Shown in pieces: positions 12,061 through 23,761 of a stretch of DNA of 64,000 nt. Within the stretch, counting starts at the first letter, position 1. Each line of letters starts with the position of its first letter. A program made the position numbers and the translations under genes. The DNA is from Coriolopsis trogii (taxonomy: Eukaryota; Basidiomycota; Agaricomycetes; Polyporales; Polyporaceae): assembly GCA_020543525.1 (NCBI GenBank), contig JAHYIO010000001.1, forward strand, positions 2,542,001 through 2,606,000, written 5' to 3'. Under the pieces are notes generated by a model. The model did no database searches. It was not told where the DNA came from and saw nothing but the letters and a program-made list of their open reading frames with translations.

Positions 12061-13084
12061 ATGCCAGCCAAGTCGCAGGGTCAGCTGCTAATCGAGAAGG
12101 CCGATAAGAAGGCCAATTCCTCCACCGGATGGTTCTCTTCCGCATCGACGAAATATGAGGAGGCGGGCGATCTCTATCAACAGGCTGCGAATGCGTTCAA
12201 GATTGACAAGCAGTTCAAGGAGGCGGGCGATGCCCATGCGCGGGAAGCGGAATGCAGAGAGAAGTGTAACGAGGGCAGTGAAGCTGCGAACGCATGGTGG
12301 AATGCCGCTAAGGCTTACAAGAGGATAGATCCCGCACGTAAGTCGAATAGTCTGTTACATAGTATGCAACTGCTCATCTAGTGGTGTAGTCGCTGTGCAG
12401 GCTCTCTCCCAGACGATCACGCATATGACGAAAGCGGGTCGCTTCAGGCAAGCTGCGGACCGCGAGAAGGAGATTGGACAGATATACCTCCAAGAGCTGA
12501 ATGACCTTCGGAAAGCATGCGATAGCTTTGAGCGTGCAGCGGAGTGGTACTCCCAGGAAGATGCAACTGCGTGAGTGCTTCGATATATGTGCAGAGGGAG
12601 GAACTTACCAGGACACTAGAACGGCGAATGCATGCTACAAGGATGCTGCGGATCTCCATGCAGAGTTGGAGGAGTACCCCCAAGCCATCGCACTCTATGA
12701 ACAAGTTGCGAACGGCTCGTTGTCATCCGCGCTAACGAAGTACAGCGTAAAAGAGTACTGGCTTCGGGCAAGTCTCTGTGCGCTCGCTATGGGAGTAAGT
12801 AGTTACTGTAGATTTATTGATTAGCTACTGAGTCGTTATTCCGACAGGACACTGTCACCGCCAAGCGGAACCTGTCGAAATACGGCTCCCTGGATACTAC
12901 CTTCCCTTCGACTCGCGAGGCCAAGTTCATCAATATACTCGTGGACACCATTGAGGGCGGGGATATGGAGGCATTCACCGGAGCTGTCTTCGAGTTCGAC
13001 CAAGTTACGAAGCTGGACAACTGGAAGACGAGCATACTTCTGAAGATCAAGCGCGGCATAGAGCAGGAGCCTGGTATTCTTTAG
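12061..13084 (+). CDS. SEC17: Alpha-SNAP, vesicular fusion protein Sec17
   Basis: Alpha-SNAP binds assembled SNARE complexes and recruits the NSF/Sec18 ATPase for their disassembly. Exon 1 starts MPAKSQGQLLIEKADKKA at an ATG. TPR-like helical repeats follow: YEEAGDLYQQAANAFK, GSEAANAWWNAAKAYKRID, AADREKEIGQIYLQELND, ACDSFERAAEWY and ACYKDAADLHAELEEYPQA. The C-terminal FDQVTKLDNWKTSILLKIKR is the conserved region that stimulates Sec18. Three introns (near 12340, 12570 and 12795) are needed, and TAG lies at 13082-13084. It is head-to-head with PCM1, 284 bp apart. Confidence 0.94.
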
Positions 13085-13277
13085 GCGGACAAAGGAGCGG
13101 CAGCTTGTGTATTCACGACTTATTTGTACTATTACGAGTAACATTGGACGTACCCGACCCTCAGCCTGGTGCAAGGTTGTCTGCAGGTGCATCTGATCGG
13201 AAACGGGCCTGCTGCTGCTCCCAGTCCGCAGCAGTTCGCGGCCTGACCGGAAACGAGACATGTCCACGGTCCAGGAC

Positions 13278-13299
13278 TAGTGCTGCCGCAATGTGAGGT
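13278..13299 (+). repeat. Left TIR of the hAT MITE
   Basis: The first 12 bases are identical to the inverted right end, and 20 of 22 bases match overall. Confidence 0.85.
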
Positions 13300-13626
13300 C
13301 ACCTTGAAGGCAAGGTCACCTTGACCTTGACGGCATCTCGGCATGTCACCTCACGACCACCTTGGAGTTGATCAAGGTCACCGTGAGGTGGGTCAAGGTG
13401 GCTGGAGTCCTGCCTTATTAATGCGCCCCACCCCCCATTTCGGGCAAGCCTGAACGTTGCGCTCGTGTGGGCGCTCAGCAGGCTTTGGCTCGCGCTGAGC
13501 GCCCTCTAGCGCTTAGAGCCCATATACGGGAATACGGGAAAGGGAGTCTACCATCGGGACCCGGGTCACCTTGAAGGTACCTTGGAGTGATCAAGGTCTG
13601 ATAGCCGACACCGTGAGGTGACCTCC

Positions 13627-13648
13627 ACCTCACCTCGCGGCAGCACTA
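13627..13648 (-). repeat. Right TIR of the hAT MITE
   Basis: Inverted counterpart of 13278-13299, followed at once by the second TCCAGGAC. Confidence 0.85.
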
Positions 13649-13834
13649 TCCAGGACACGTCGTGGGCGTATTTCACGTGATCTTGGACACTTCGCCGCAG
13701 ACCCAGACTCGGAGTAGTGGACCTCTCTTCACGCCCTCGAACCTCGAACCTCCATCCTCATCTGCCCGCCCGCCTCCGTTCGACTCTTTTCGTCATTTGA
13801 CACGTCGCTAGTCGTGTCGAACGCGACAAATACC

Positions 13835-15033
13835 ATGTCATGGCTGGCCTCGGCGGTACTCGCCATCCTTCACGCACTGTATCGGCTAATTCTTGTAATC
13901 AAGTCCCTCTCCTCTCGCTTCCGCAGCAATCCTCTTCCCCTCGCCGCCGAGCGTCCAAAGCTCCCTAGACATCTTGCCTTATCTTTGGCACCCAATTCTC
14001 TCGCAGATGAGGAGGCAAGCGAGAAGTATATGCTTGACAGCGTGGAGAAGGTCGCCGACTGGTGTCAGGTAGTTGGTATACGACGGCTGACTGTATACGA
14101 TCGTGAAGGTGCGCCCATAGGTGTTGGATCATAGAGTTACTCATACGTATATGGTGTCCGTGCCACAGGTGTCCTCGCCAATTGTTCAATGGATATCCGC
14201 GAACGTGTCCTTCCAGCGTTGCAGGGAAAGGAAGATGACGAGTCCGGAGGCGAGTGCGACATACGGTACCCCCTCACTCCTCCGCCTTCCGATGATGCGG
14301 ACTCAAGACCGCTCTCCCCTCACTCGAGTACACCGGTGCCAAAACTAAGCGTCACTACCATACGGTACCCTGCTGGTTCGCCCAGTTCGAAACGGAGACC
14401 GAGCGTCAGCAGGACAGTCAAGCGGAGACGTGTCACTCGTTCGTCCTCTTGTTTGTATATTATTGGCAGTGACTTACTATCGTACAGGTCACGAAGACAA
14501 AGAGGAGTCTCCGCTGACTTTACACGTCATCTCATACAAGTCGGGCAAGCCTGCTATAGCAGCTGCGGCCACGACAATCCTAGACGATTTCAAAAATAGA
14601 CCAACTGGCGCGTCAAATAATGCATTCACAGGACCCTCAATACAGGATCTTAATACTATATTAGAAGGTGACTTCGACACCTGTTGATCTTGTAACACTT
14701 GTCTGATACGCCACAACACAGGCGAGTATGGGTTCCCATCGCCGGATTTGATGATCATGCACAGGCAGCCACCTGCTGGACAGTTGCGCTCGCCCGTGGT
14801 ACTCGGCGGGTTTCCTCCGTGGCAGATGAGACTCACGGAGATATAGTAAGCACCGTTGTTCTCAACACTGTGACAACCGATGACGGTGAACTCTCAGCTA
14901 TGATCCGTACCGAAGAGGGATGTCTCGGTGGAAGCAGAGTTCCCACCAAGTCTTACCGACTTCCATTGAGGAAGTAGAGTTCCGGAGGGCTTTAGACGAG
15001 TTTGCGGCTGCGGAGATGCGGCTTGGAAAATAG
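13835..15033 (+). CDS. NUS1: Dehydrodolichyl diphosphate synthase complex subunit NUS1 (NgBR homologue)
   Basis: NUS1 is the non-catalytic partner of the cis-prenyltransferase Rer2/DHDDS at the ER, needed for dolichol synthesis. The ATG at 13835 gives MSWLASAVLAILHALYRLIL, a hydrophobic N-terminal anchor. RPKLPRHLALSL and KVADWCQVVGIRRLTVYDREG follow. Later exons hold LTLHVISYKSGKPAIAAAA and EYGFPSPDLMIMHRQPPAG, then LGGFPPWQMRLTEI, which are typical NUS1 motifs. The last exon ends FAAAEMRLGK and TAG at 15031-15033. The terminal RLGK is the conserved C-terminal RxG motif of NgBR/Nus1 required for complex activity. Introns lie near 14115, 14445, 14665 and 14845. Confidence 0.88.
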
Positions 15034-15470
15034 GGTCCGTGTTGTTTTGGTACACTGTAATATGGTTGTTGGATGGACTGCGAGGGCCTATTGCATAGGT
15101 GATTGGATCCCTGGGACTATACGACATTCGGATGCATCAGCAGTGTGTGGACTGGCCTCGCTTTCTACGTGATACTGCTTAGTCTCGTCTCCGGAAGAGA
15201 CTCTGGGCGATGATCCACTTGCACACAGAATCGACACATGCCACAAATGGACGCAGCCATTGCCTGGCATGGCTGGCGCAACCTAGGTAAGACGTTTGTT
15301 CGAATCCGAGAAGATGACAGTATTGACGTTCAGTCTTTCCGGATCAGATTGTACGCGCCGACCGGAAGGTTTATGCAGGCTGCGGGGATACTCACACCTG
15401 ATGTTCCGCCGGCGTATATATACATTGCCGTCGGCAAGACATAAGGGAGCACCTCCTTTTTCTCTCCACT
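15034..15470 (+). promoter_or_regulatory. Intergenic with TATA box for the DUF2235 gene
   Basis: No coding exon was recognised in these 437 bp. A clear TATATATA lies at 15415-15422, about 50 bp before the ATG at 15471, and is the likely core promoter of the downstream gene. The NUS1 3' UTR should occupy the left part. Confidence 0.5.
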
Positions 15471-17913
15471 ATGACAGGCGAAACCAGCAATATCGTTCTC
15501 GACCATTCCCCTGATGCCTCGGCGAAAATTCTGAACGGGCTTATGCATAAGAGGATCATTGTTTGTTGCGACGGGTGCGCCAATTTGGGACCATTCACAT
15601 GAGGTCCCCTGGAGTCTGTATTGATAACGGACGTTGGTTCTGACAGAACGTGGCAAGACGGTCTCGATGCAAGACAGAACTGGAAATACACAAACATTCT
15701 CGTGAGTGTTATCCCATCGATGTAGAATATCGGAGCATGCTCACATCAATACCCACGTAGCGTCTTGCCCGGTCTATAAACCACGTAGACGACCGCTTGT
15801 GAGTGAAGTCGGAGGCCCGTTCTCAGTGGTACTCTCAACAGCTATTTATGGATTCCGAACAGCGACCCTCCGATTCACCAGGTCGTATTCTATCAGTCTG
15901 GTATCGGTACGGAGAATATTTATGACAAGATTGTGGACGGTGAGTGCACCGGCTCAAGCTGTATCGTTTGTGTATTGATTGGCGTTTCCAGGTGTGACTG
16001 GGGCTTCGTTGGGTATGTATCCGCGCGACTGGTATCGCAGTGAGAGGCACTCATTGAGTCTATCTGACGCACTGTAGCCGGGAAGGTGGAAGAGGCTTAT
16101 GGATTCATTGCACAGTATGTCGCGGCAAAATTCAGTCACTCGAATTAAACTGACGATGTGTCTTGGGTCACTGTAGCAACTACCGACCAGGGGACGAAGT
16201 GAGTCGTTGGTAGCGGAGTACTACTGCTCGTATGTCCCTGACCAGAATATGGGGCAGATTTTCCTGTTCGGATTCTCAAGGGTTTGTCCCAGTATACCGT
16301 CTGGCTATTTGTTTGCTGAGACGCAATGCCTGACAGGGCGCATACACCGCCAGAATGGTTGCTATGTTCATCGTAAGTGTCCACAGATGGTCATGTTCTA
16401 TGTCTCAAGGTTTACCAGTCCTACGACAGGGAGCAATTGGCGTTCTGGATCGCACACAAATGGATCACTTTGCTTCGATATTTCTGGACTACCAGAAGCG
16501 GGGGAAGGCAGAAGACGTTGATGGTAAGTCTGCGACTCTGAGACACCTTGAACTGCTATTAATCGATTGCATCCGTCGTAATAGAGAAACGAATCTTGGA
16601 CGAACGACTCGAGCGGTGGACTGGTCCACATGCGCCTGGCCAGATACGGGTCACGACTGGTTCTAACAAGTTTTCGGTCAAGTAAGCAGTTGTGTTGGTG
16701 GTACTGTACAATCTAACTTATTTATGAATTCAGGCTTGTCGGTGTCTTTGACACCGTCGGATCCGTCGGTATGCCTGAAGAGCTGACGCTGCGAAGCCAG
16801 AAGATCAAGAACATCTTTGGGTTTCCTGACAGGCGTCTTGGATCTCATATCGAGCGTGCATATCAAGCCCTTGCGCTCAACGAGACCCGAGCCGACTTCG
16901 TGAGTGTTGCAGTTGTATTTTGTGTAGTATATAGCTCAAAATGCAGACCAGAATTGCGCCAAATTCGAGCAAACTGAGGCTGGTCGTGATAAGGGCCAGA
17001 CCCTCAAACAGGTGAGGCAGGACCGTACCTAGGTTATGTACCATCGAGTGCTGATCGTTCCCTGCATCACAGTGCTGGTTTACTGGTATGTATTGAATTT
17101 GTACAGGCACGAGAGCATTACAACTTACCGAAACATGCTGACACAAGGGTCCCATTGCGATGTGCGTGGTCGAAGCCAATACTTATCATGCAAGCACGTC
17201 TGACTTCGTCCAGATTGGCGGCGGGTTCGAAGAACACGACTTGTCCGACATCACGCTGAATTGGATGATTGTGAGTGCTTCACTGGCTGAGTTCCTTTGC
17301 GCACCCTAACGGACACAAAACCCTGAAGTCGAATGTCGAGGACGCGCTATGCTTTGACTACGATTATGTCGCGTCTCTGCCTCGTCCTGAAGCGCCCTGG
17401 GGACTGCAGCCCCCTCATGAGTCAGTACCGTTCCCACGTGGCTGTCGCGATCTTTGTTGACTCGTTATACCCAGTCCACTCACCGGCATATACAAGCTAG
17501 CGAAGGTCACACATCGCGAGCTACCAAGAGAAACGGATGAAGTGACCCACGAAGTCATCCACTCATCTGTTTTGAAGCAGGCAGTACTAGCACCAGAGCT
17601 TCAAGAAGTGATGAGGACTAGTCCGCTCCTCGTAGCTCCATTGCTGCCCTGGGAGGCCAAGATGAAGGCGGCATGGGACGCCAAAGTAGAGGCTATGCCG
17701 AGCATCTCGACCCTCGGATATCTAAACGAGGGTTCTCGTCATCACCATAGCACGGACTTCATCCATAAAGCCATGGATGTACTCAAGCATATCAAGCACG
17801 AGGAACAGGATGAAGCAGACGATCCTCACAGGCAATATGTCGGTGCGTGGTTACAGAAGGTGGCTTCAGAAAGTAGCATGGGGGCGGTGGTCCAAGAGCT
17901 CCTCAAGAAGTAG
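15471..17913 (+). CDS. DUF2235 alpha/beta-hydrolase (Tle1-like lipase fold)
   Basis: Proteins with DUF2235 share the fold of the bacterial T6SS phospholipase Tle1; the substrates of fungal members are unknown. The ATG at 15471 starts MTGETSNIVLDHSPDASAKI and leads to HKRIIVCCDG. An intron (about 15577-15650) joins this to TWQDGLDARQNWKYTNIL. The nucleophile elbow GFSRG lies at about 16273-16287, split near an intron from AYTARMVAMFI. Further motifs are GVLDRTQMDHFASIF, KLVGVFDTVGSVGMPEEL (the catalytic Asp region is DTVGS), HIERAYQALALNETRADF and FTGCHCDVGGGFEEHDLSDI, which carries the likely catalytic His/Asp. The C-terminal tail is helical and charged, ending at 17913. About nine short introns are needed. 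Confidence 0.82.
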
Positions 17914-18253
17914 TAGAATAGAATGCCGCACCAATTTATGTACCAAGCTCTAATCTGCAGGGTTTGTTTCTGGGTTAGAGCTCAATGTAGCTATCATCTT
18001 AAATTCAAACCAACTTGAATGAGGTTGATGTCGTCCATTTCGGGCTGGGCGAGCGGATGAGCCGAGGCACGTGCGCGCGAAGAAGTAAGTACTACCCCGC
18101 AAACGACGTCGCGTCGCGTCGATTCGCACCGCTCGACGCTCGTGGGTGCCTCCTCTTGCTATCCTTCCTACCCTCTTGGCAATGCTCTCGTGAACAACGG
18201 GCTTGGAGGAAAATTGGACGACATTGGCCAAGATCTACGGGAAGACCGGGAGG
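17914..18253 (+). other. Intergenic between the DUF2235 gene and the large membrane protein gene
   Basis: No exon was supported with confidence. An open stretch exists in another frame (18121-18290) and could belong to an upstream exon of the next gene, but no splice pair that joins it convincingly was found. Confidence 0.4.
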
Positions 18254-21200
18254 ATGCCAGTAAAAGACCTGGTCGGTCTCTACGAATCGCGGGCTGTCGC
18301 ACCAACGCCTCCGTCTAGCACGCGAGCAGGGCAAGACCGCAGGCCGTCACAGAGCGAGTCAGTCCTTACATCCCAGACAGCTAAGCCGACCTCGTCGCAG
18401 CATGTTCTCGATATACCCTCGACCCCGGCACGCTTCATCACACATCCACTTCTGCGTCGGAGGGAGCCAAGTACGGCCGACCAAGAGGACGATCCCATCC
18501 TCCCCGATCCTGCCTCTTCCGATGTTTCTCATGCCACATATACCCCTTTGTCTACCCGGGATGACGACGACAAACTGCGAAAGCACGTAGGAGATGCAGA
18601 CGTCACCGACGAACTGCTGTCGGTTTCCGGTCGTAACCAGAACACATCTAGTCGGGGTGAGTCGCGATTGCCTGGGTCAGGCTGGGTAAAGGGTGCGGTC
18701 GCGGAGGGTGAAAGTTCTGCTTTCGAGATGAAGGCTTTACTTCCTGGGTATACGGAGTCCTCGCATACGGCTTCGCCTCAAGCCAGAAGAGACCTCGTCT
18801 ACGAAGCCGAGACGAATTCTGTCACATCCATATCCACCGTATACAAGAATCCGCCTCTCTCTTCATCTACCGTCACGCTTGTGCAGCCACCGCGTACTCT
18901 GGGGCCACATATACCCATACCTCTTGGACAGATATTGGATCGCAGTGCCGCGCCAGTTGCTCTACCTAAGTTAGACGAGTACATCTCCTCGCTGGAGATG
19001 CCGCATTTTCCCGTCTTTCACACCGCGAGCAAAGGGAAGGGCAAAGGAAAATCATCCACCGTTGCAATGTTCCCTCCCTTGGAGCAATTACAAGGGACGA
19101 CTATTGTGGACCTCGAGAATAATGCGAAGATCGCCCCCGCTTGGAGGAATCGCGACACGATATTCTCGAGTTTACTCAATGTCGCCCTAAGCGTTACAGT
19201 AGGTCCTGTGGTGGTTGTCAGAGACGAACAGGAGCATCTGACTACATGATCGCACAGGGTTCAAGTGCTATTGCGCCTTTCTACAGCGTCCAAGGTCTCG
19301 TCGACACCCTTCAGATCTTCGCGTTACTTCTGAGCACGTTCTGTGAGTATTTCGTTACTCCTGACTCCCACAAGCTGACACTCTTACAGTCTCACACGGA
19401 GTACCGCATGAAGATACAGTGCGGACGGTGCTTCTCTACAAAGTGTAAGTTCATCACCCATTCTAGACTGTGACGCAGGCTCATACAGGTCCAGGCCGAA
19501 TATCCTTGCGCTTAACTTCGGGTCCACTCTGGTACAATCGCTGATACTCTTGTCGGTCTTCATGACGATAGCTGGCGTTCTGCTCTTCTTGTTCATGCGG
19601 ATGACCGCGGTTTGCTGCTCCGTGATTGTGCCAGAGGGCCTACAACCTACAACATACCTCCGGAACACCTGGGCGGTGGTCCTCTGCAGTTTCGTACTGA
19701 CCGTCATATACCTCCCGTTGAGTACGATGGCCGTCCACGTCCTCGTTTGGTCTGATGATTTATGGGCGGTACCAAACCCATACAACAATGCCACCATGTT
19801 CCCTCCTGATTTGCTACCCCTGGGGCCTCCTGATGAATACCGTGATCCATTGGACTTCTGTTACACCACCACAATGCGACGGAACGAGATAAACTATGCA
19901 CCCGCGGTTATGACTCTCGCTATCATGTCGTTCTTCTCGGTGAGGATCCATTTGCTCGGGTCAAGAAGGTTCACTCATCCTGCTCTAGTTGACTGTATGG
20001 TTTCCGATTCACCTTCACAGGACCATCAAGCGTGTCACACCAAAAGTTGATCGCTACACTGAGCTGGGAACGCTCCGAAGTCAGAGCGATATGGACCGGG
20101 AGTATCAGCGACTCCTGGATCGCGACAGAAACCCTTTGTCTTTCCTCTATGGAGGTTAGGGATCAAATTTCTACTGTAGTCATACACTAAACTTTCGTAG
20201 GTTTCCGGAGGGGGTGGGCTACGTACGAGTCAACCTACCTGTTCGCGAAGTTGACGACGTTGCTTTTGACCGCCGTGATCAACCCAGACAACTGTATCTT
20301 TCGGAATGCCGACCGGGACAAGGTCGCAATTGCTCGCCAAATCATGCTCCTTGTCGCAATGCTCGTCTTCTTTGGATTGCAATGCCTCTTTGCCCCTTTC
20401 TTGGATCCAGTGAACAACGCTAGTGAATGGTTCTCACGTCTGAACTACGTCTTGACATCTGGTGCTTCTCTTGCTGTCGCCTTGAATATACCCGGACAGG
20501 AATACTTCAACGGAATAGTGCTCTACTTGTACGCTACCACTCCTGCTGCCTGGGACGGTGTTGAGTATTGACCCGACAATCGCAGAATCTATATCGTAAC
20601 TTATGGCCTCAGTTTCTGTGAGTGCAACGCCGACTTATCTGTGGAATGACACCTAATTCTCGGTGCAGACTTCATCTTCATAAATATGGCTTTCACGCGC
20701 ATATGGGTCAAGAGTAAGCGGATAAATTCCTCTACACATAGCTGACTAACGCACATCGCAGAGTTGGCGCGTCGCATCGATTTCAGTCAGTGTCTGACAT
20801 TCATCTCTTATGCTTCAGCATCAACTGATCACGGTTCAAAGGCATCGATATATTTTCTCCAAGGTATGAGCGTCGTGTCGACAATGGAAGATTTCGCACT
20901 GACGGTCGTGATAGAATGGATCTCTCATCTCAGTCACCGCATACCAAGCGACGGATATGGCAGGAAGCCGTCACCACGCTACTCCTTACCGACGAGCACT
21001 GTCGTATACCGAAAGATCAGATAATGGAGTTCAAGCAAGGTGTCGACAACGAATACCCTCCATACCTTCTCAATTTCATGGGCAGCCCTGGTGAAAGGCA
21101 TGTGGAGAACCTGAAGGTGATAACCCACTCCGCAATCTTTCTTTCCCATCCTGAACCCAATTCAGATCCTCCGTGAAGTCGGCTCTGTTGCATACCACAA

Positions 21201-22938
21201 GGCCGTAAGGCTCGTCTCTGGGCGAGACTACGAATGGTTCCGCTCGCTGGAAGAAACGATATTGAAGTACTTCATCGGTCCAGATTGCTACTGGAAGCCA
21301 CACGGCGCCACACCTCGTAGGTGCACAAGGTTCTTCGGGAACGCTTGGTACATTCCCTTTCCGCCAACATTAGTGGGTGTCATACCATCTTGACACCAAT
21401 GGAAAATCTAACACGACTCCAGGTCATCCAATATGACGACGGACCTCAGCTAGTACTGACCGAAGTGCAAGATCTGGAGAGATACATCCGCCAGAATGCA
21501 AGCGAAGACATCATGCGTAAACGACAAATCCGCATGGCGCTACGGGCTCTAGATGGTCAATTTGTCCGGTGGCCGTACAATTACGTCGAGGTACGTGACA
21601 CAGTACATGGGCAGTCGGTTTCGAGCATGGATTCATCGCTACCTAGAACGTCGGCAATAATGACAAATTCTGCTGCTTTGGGAGACGTTACGGAGCGAAG
21701 ACCTCCATTCACTATCAAGCAGGCAAGTTCGCCATCAAGCGCAACGGGCGAGTTGAGTGGGAAGGACTCGACTTGGGCAGCGGATTCGACGTGGAGCTCA
21801 CGTACGCCAAGGACGTCAAAGTCGGGGGAGCAGTTATCGGCATCACGGACGATTTTGAGCTCAACAAGCTCCTAGCCCACTTCCTCGCTATGAACGAGAC
21901 CCTCATCCCCAGCCGGCTGTCGTATGTGGAAGCTGTGATCCACAACTATCGGCATCACAACATGAAGGAGTTCGAGTGGAAGAGGCGGACGCTCTCGTAC
22001 CGCTTCCTCAGCCACGTATACGACCAACCGCGCGACTGCCGTGCACTGACGGAGAGTGCGATTGAGATGGAGACCGACAGCCGCGTGCGGAAGCTCATGG
22101 CCAGCAGCGTGGACATCCTTGGGATCAACCACGAACGACTCAGCGCGGTGTCATCCTCGGAGCTCGCGACTTGGTGGTATATATTCTGGGTATGTTCCAA
22201 CTCTTGCTCGTCTGTAAGGCAACGAGAACTTACGCTCGGTCAGGACGATCTTTGGCGCAGGAATCATGAGTCTATCAGCGCGTTCAAGAAATATGAGTCG
22301 GATTTCAACCCGCACTACCCCACCTCTATCGCATACACGCCTCTGCCAAGGGCTGCGCTGGAGAACTTCCTCACGCAGCGCGGGCTTTTGCACAAGAAAC
22401 CTAAGTTTTTCGACTTCTTCCACACAGGCTTTTTGAACAAGATGTACCTTCGCATGAACGACATCGTGTTCCATGGCTCCGAGAAGGTAGCTGTGCCATG
22501 GTCGCCGAAAGGGCCATACGAAGTCGCTGACGATCTTTCCAGGCTATCATCTTCCACCTTGGGGACGAAACGTCCGAGCTAGACATGGAGGATATCGATC
22601 TCCAGACGCTCCCTCAACCATCCACGCTCGGGACTGGAGGTGGCACCGAGTACGATGATGGGGAGATTCGTCCGCGGCCTGCTTACCGCTGGGAGGGTAT
22701 ACTCGACGACACCCCGAGGAAGCGCAAAGCACACCGTCGCCAGTTCCTGTCCAAACTCGCGGTGTGGTTCGGAGTCAGTCCACTCTGGCGTTCCGGGGAG
22801 GTGTCGCAGGGCCTGTCGTTGGACGTGCAGCTGGAGAAGGGCAAGTATGTTTTGTTGGAGGACGGGGCGGACGAGAGCGGACAGGCGTCGCAGAAGGGGA
22901 AGACGATTGAGGAGGGCAAGTCTAAGTCTACGATCTAA
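18254..22938 (+). CDS. Large multi-pass membrane protein of unknown function
   Basis: No family is recognised. The start is uncertain: the frame is closed by TGA at 18191, and the first in-frame ATG is at 18254 (MPVKDLVGLYESRAV). The first ~250 residues are Ser/Thr/Pro-rich and look disordered. A hydrophobic core then begins (SAIAPFYSVQGLVDTLQIFA, about 19260). It has at least eight likely membrane spans, including LILLSVFMTIAGVLLFLFM, VMTLAIMSFFS, IMLLVAMLVFFGLQCLF and LSFYFIFINMAF. A long cytosolic-looking C-terminal region follows. Its conserved-looking blocks include QVIQYDDGPQLVLTEVQDLE, SYVEAVIHNYRHHNMKEFEW and TWWYIFW. It ends Lys/Glu-rich at 22938. The total is about 1,250 residues with ten or more introns. 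It resembles uncharacterised agaricomycete proteins in layout, which is an impression and not a search result. Confidence 0.6.
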
Positions 22939-23085
22939 TGACATTTACGACTCGTACGAAAACATATTGCTCCACAATACACCAGTGCTTGGGTATCGAA
23001 TTACGCACGAGAGCCTATGTGTGGATTTGTTCTTTCCGCGAGGAATGAGGAAGAGCGTAGGTGTAACGTACCTCAAGACGCGGCG

Positions 23086-23691
23086 TTACGAATCCGCCTT
23101 GGCCATGAGGGTCTTCATCTCCTCGACGGCTTCTAACACTATGGGCTCAAACTCTCGAAGCCATTCTGGCGGCGCTCCCTCGGTGGGCACGGTGTCAGCC
23201 CCCTTCGGCCACTTGATCGCAACCTCCGTCCCCGCGACCTCCATCTTGAATGCTCCTCCGAGCAGCGACCTGAGCAATGCCCCACATCGTTTGCCCCCGC
23301 TACCACCGTAGGTTACGACGGCGACAGGCTTCTTCCTCCATTCCCAGTAGAGGTGATCGAGCGTGTTCTTCAACTCTCCAGGATAAGAACCGTTGTATTC
23401 CGGGGAGAGCACGACGAAGCCGCTACATGAGGTAACGAAGTTCGCCCATTCGCGCACGGCTGGATTGGGATGTTTCGCAGGATCTCGTATTTCAGCGGGG
23501 ACGTGCGAGCCGTCCGTGAGGGGGCCGAGGGGAAGGGGGGGCTTCGTGGAATCGACGAGCACGACATCGACCTTGGACTTCGACGGGGGGTTGTTGAAGC
23601 CTTGCCGGAGGACGGGGATAAGCCAGGTCGCAATCCCGATACCGTTTCCAGGCCTGCGAAGGCTCCCAAGAACGACGGCGACTTTGGACAT
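23086..23691 (-). CDS. NADPH-dependent FMN reductase (flavodoxin-like)
   Basis: This is a single-exon gene of 201 residues. MSKVAVVLGSLRRPGNG holds the flavin phosphate-binding loop (GSLRR.GNG). VVLSPEYNGSYPGELKNTLD is the signature block of the NADPH-dependent FMN reductase family (SPEYNGS.PG.LKN.LD). KKPVAVVTYGGSGGKRCG is the second flavin-contacting loop. Such enzymes reduce FMN or quinones and azo compounds using NAD(P)H in the cytosol; the substrate cannot be told from sequence. It converges with the large membrane protein gene, with 147 bp between stops. Confidence 0.88.
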   Translation of the reverse strand: MSKVAVVLGSLRRPGNGIGIATWLIPVLRQGFNNPPSKSKVDVVLVDSTKPPLPLGPLTDGSHVPAEIRDPAKHPNPAVREWANFVTSCSGFVVLSPEYNGSYPGELKNTLDHLYWEWRKKPVAVVTYGGSGGKRCGALLRSLLGGAFKMEVAGTEVAIKWPKGADTVPTEGAPPEWLREFEPIVLEAVEEMKTLMAKADS

Positions 23692-23753
23692 GGCTGTCGA
23701 GGAGGAAGGAGGGACGTGGGTGCTAAACTTTACCGAGCGTAGATGAGCAGCGC

Positions 23754-23760
23754 TTTATAG
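23754..23760 (-). promoter_or_regulatory. TATA box of the FMN reductase gene
   Basis: On the minus strand the sequence reads TATAAAG, about 63 bp upstream of the ATG at 23691. The spacing fits a fungal core promoter. Confidence 0.5.
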
Positions 23761-23761
23761 C

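Larger units (their letters stand above)
13278..13648. mobile_element. Non-autonomous hAT-type MITE, 371 bp
   Basis: The stretch is bounded by inverted ends reading TAGTGCTGCCGC inward from both sides. Similarity continues to about 20 of 22 positions. It is flanked by a perfect 8-bp direct repeat TCCAGGAC at 13270-13277 and 13649-13656. An 8-bp target duplication with short TIRs starting TAG/CAG is the signature of the hAT superfamily. There is no open frame of note inside. The interior carries many copies of AAGGTCACC and its complement in both orientations, probably subterminal transposase-binding repeats. It sits 194 bp downstream of the SEC17 stop and 186 bp upstream of the NUS1 ATG. Confidence 0.85.

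Noticed and set aside
15290..15310. GTTCGAATCC resembling a tRNA B box
   Set aside because: The flanking bases do not form a T-arm stem and there is no A box or acceptor stem at a suitable distance.
18121..18290. Open stretch in another frame before the large membrane protein (NNGLGGKLDDIGQDL)
   Set aside because: It could be an upstream exon, but no ATG and donor-acceptor pair joins it in frame with confidence.
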